6,746 nt of DNA from Palsa-506 sp963836355 (GTDB lineage: Bacteria > Actinomycetota > Actinomycetes > Streptosporangiales > Streptosporangiaceae), in NCBI GenBank assembly GCA_963836355.1, contig CAWIJO010000022.1, positions 1-6,746 of the forward strand, in the 5' to 3' direction. Under the pieces are notes generated by a model, which saw only the letters and a program-made list of their open reading frames with translations, did not search any database and had not been told where the DNA came from. The position numbers and the translations under genes were made by a program. Shown piece after piece: positions 6,039-6,746 of the stretch. Position 1 is the stretch's first letter; every line of letters starts with the position of its first letter.

Positions 6039-6194
6039 CCTCCAGAAGATGCGCACAGCGCTGGGGCTGACCGCCTTTTTGAAAAGCGCTAGCGATGCTA
6101 GCGAGACAGCGAAAATCAACGCGTCCTAATTCTGCGAAATCTAGCGCAGTCAAGAAGCCCGCTGACATTTCTCAAAGCGAGGCCTGCCTCGTCC

Positions 6195-6427
6195 GTGATC
6201 CGTGGCTGTCCGGTCGCGAATGCGCGGCAGGTTTTCGACGCGCGATTCGCGCAACAAACGCAAGCGCTGAAGGCGCTGGTACAGCCAGTTTCCGCCGCTC
6301 CAATGATCGTCCAGTTTGCGGTTCCTGTACATATAACAGGTATCGGGCTTTTCGACTTCATACACGGGCAGACGGTGTTGCCCCGGACGGGGTAGAGCTG
6401 CATCCGGTTCTGAGCATCAGCTTGTGA
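6195..6427 (+). pseudogene. frameshifted 3' remnant of unknown actinobacterial protein
   Basis: One frame from 6195 reads GCPVANARQVFDARF, later VQFAVPVHITGIGLFDFIHG, then stops at TAG. Another frame carries on as GVAPDGVELHPVLSISL and stops at TGA 6425-6427. Joined, they give the ending ITGxGxFDFxHGQTGVAPxxxELHPVL, which I recognise from memory as the C-terminus of a common exported actinobacterial protein family of unknown function, usually about 200 residues. Loss of one G near 6372-6376 explains the break. Upstream, a one-base gain near 6203 would join another frame (EACLVRDP) to GCPVANA, but that is less certain. No start codon, ribosome site or signal peptide is visible between the previous stop at 6129 and here, so the 5' part is missing or decayed. 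A sequencing error at the G run could mimic the second frameshift but not the missing 5' half. Confidence 0.6.
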
Positions 6428-6457
6428 AAGATTGCCTCTGCACGCGAGCACCTACCC

Positions 6458-6746
6458 TCATCTGTCAGGACTCCAGCCGACTTCGGCGGCTGAGGCTGCT
6501 GTCACAGCACCTGCTGGAATCAATTGCAGCTGGCGCCAGCGATGCCCAGGGGCCTCAGAGATGGCCTCATCCACGGTGAGCGCCTCGAACCGCTGCGCGA
6601 ACAGGTACGGCGACAGCCGGCGGGAAGCAGCCTGCGGATCCTGGCCGGTAGCACGCCAAGCCGCAACTCCTGGGCGAGAGCGCGGAAACGCCCCAGTCAT
6701 AGCCGCGAGCCGGCCGGCATTGAAACGCGCAGCCTCAGCGATGCGT
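6458..6746 (-). CDS. C-terminal part of unknown protein entering from right edge
   Basis: The minus-strand frame is open from the window edge to TGA 6458-6460, 95 sense codons plus one base. An internal ATG at 6700 exists, but the 15 codons before it (RIAEAARFNAGRLAA) read smoothly and no ribosome site precedes the ATG, so I treat it as a gene truncated by the window. The visible part includes GAFPRSRPGVAAWRATGQDP, SRRLSPYLFAQRFEALTVDE and HRWRQLQLIPAGAV, then an Ala-rich end. It is mixed helical and soluble, with no membrane segment or catalytic motif. I do not recognise the family. It converges with the 6195-6427 remnant, with 30 bases between the two stops. Confidence 0.6.
   Translation of the reverse strand, partial: RIAEAARFNAGRLAAMTGAFPRSRPGVAAWRATGQDPQAASRRLSPYLFAQRFEALTVDEAISEAPGHRWRQLQLIPAGAVTAASAAEVGWSPDR

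Larger units (their letters stand above)
3240..6129 (+). pseudogene. multi-pass membrane protein gene split by IS4-family insertion
   Basis: The intact allele is 3240-3835 joined to 6039-6129. Removing the IS4 element and one copy of CCGACCAGCT gives a continuous 228-residue frame ending at TAA 6127-6129. The start ATG follows GAGGAGAA (3227-3234) with 5 nt spacing; an in-frame start at 3129 lacks such a site. Residues 1-60 are polar, Ser/Ala-rich and probably cytoplasmic. Hydrophobic segments lie at about 62-77, 109-131, 152-172 and 181-197. The stretch RGWVWWYLTRPFTAAGIGVL followed by IGGLAGLFTDQ matches, from memory, a bacterial family of small inner-membrane proteins of unknown function, whose C-terminus normally continues with a short amphipathic helix. 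The downstream piece supplies it (LLQKMRTALGLTAFLK). In the present state translation enters the element and stops at 3881, giving 199 native residues plus 14 foreign ones (NTRDFRYLCPPGAL). The transmembrane part may survive without its tail. Confidence 0.88.

Noticed and set aside
6116..6451. 111-codon minus-strand frame
   Set aside because: Antisense to the remnant that carries the conserved HGQT/ELHPV ending; no ribosome site or family pattern.
1..6746. CRISPR array, tRNA, rRNA, toxin-antitoxin or restriction genes
   Set aside because: No regularly spaced repeats, cloverleaf or rRNA segments were seen, and no ORF carries motifs of these systems.

Overview
This window is high-GC DNA that looks like an accessory, IS-rich region of an actinobacterium (Streptomyces, Streptosporangiales or Frankia-like). 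The basis is strong G/C bias at third codon positions in the transposases, GTG starts, purine-rich ribosome binding sites and the transposase subfamilies. No rRNA, tRNA or CRISPR array was seen, and species cannot be determined. Two insertion sequences fill more than half of it. The host genes between them are visibly less GC-rich than the IS DNA.

Layout: (1) Positions 1-262, minus strand: start of a small unknown ORF that runs off the left edge. (2) 417-1886, minus: IS110-family transposase, preceded at about 1975-2160 by a structured non-coding stretch in the place where IS110-group elements encode their bridge RNA. The element may span roughly 13-2157, which would put the small ORF inside it as a passenger; these ends are not proven. 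(3) 2159-2404, minus: weak ORF, possibly a gene remnant. (4) 2555-2968, plus: small unknown protein with a beta-rich repeat-like unit, followed by a perfect 16-bp hairpin (3045-3082). (5) 3240-3835 plus 6039-6129, plus strand: a small multi-pass membrane protein gene split by an IS4-family element. (6) 3836-6028: the complete IS4-family element, 2193 bp, with imperfect 19-bp terminal inverted repeats, a perfect 10-bp target duplication (CCGACCAGCT) and a 630-codon transposase frame on the minus strand. (7) 6195-6427, plus: frameshifted 3' remnant of an unknown actinobacterial protein family ending in a HGQTGVAP-ELHPV-type motif. (8) 6458-6746, minus: 3' part of an unknown gene entering from the right edge.

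The host genes at 2555, 3240 and 6195 are all on the plus strand, but the hairpin after the first suggests separate transcription. The best-supported result is the IS4 insertion. Removing the element plus one copy of the duplication restores a continuous 228-residue reading frame whose new C-terminus fits the membrane protein. I see no convincing new defence or biosynthetic system. The less ordinary candidates are the IS110 bridge-RNA region with its possible passenger ORF, the Asn at one of the expected catalytic Asp positions of the IS110 enzyme, and the strong hairpin at the transposase start of the IS4 element.
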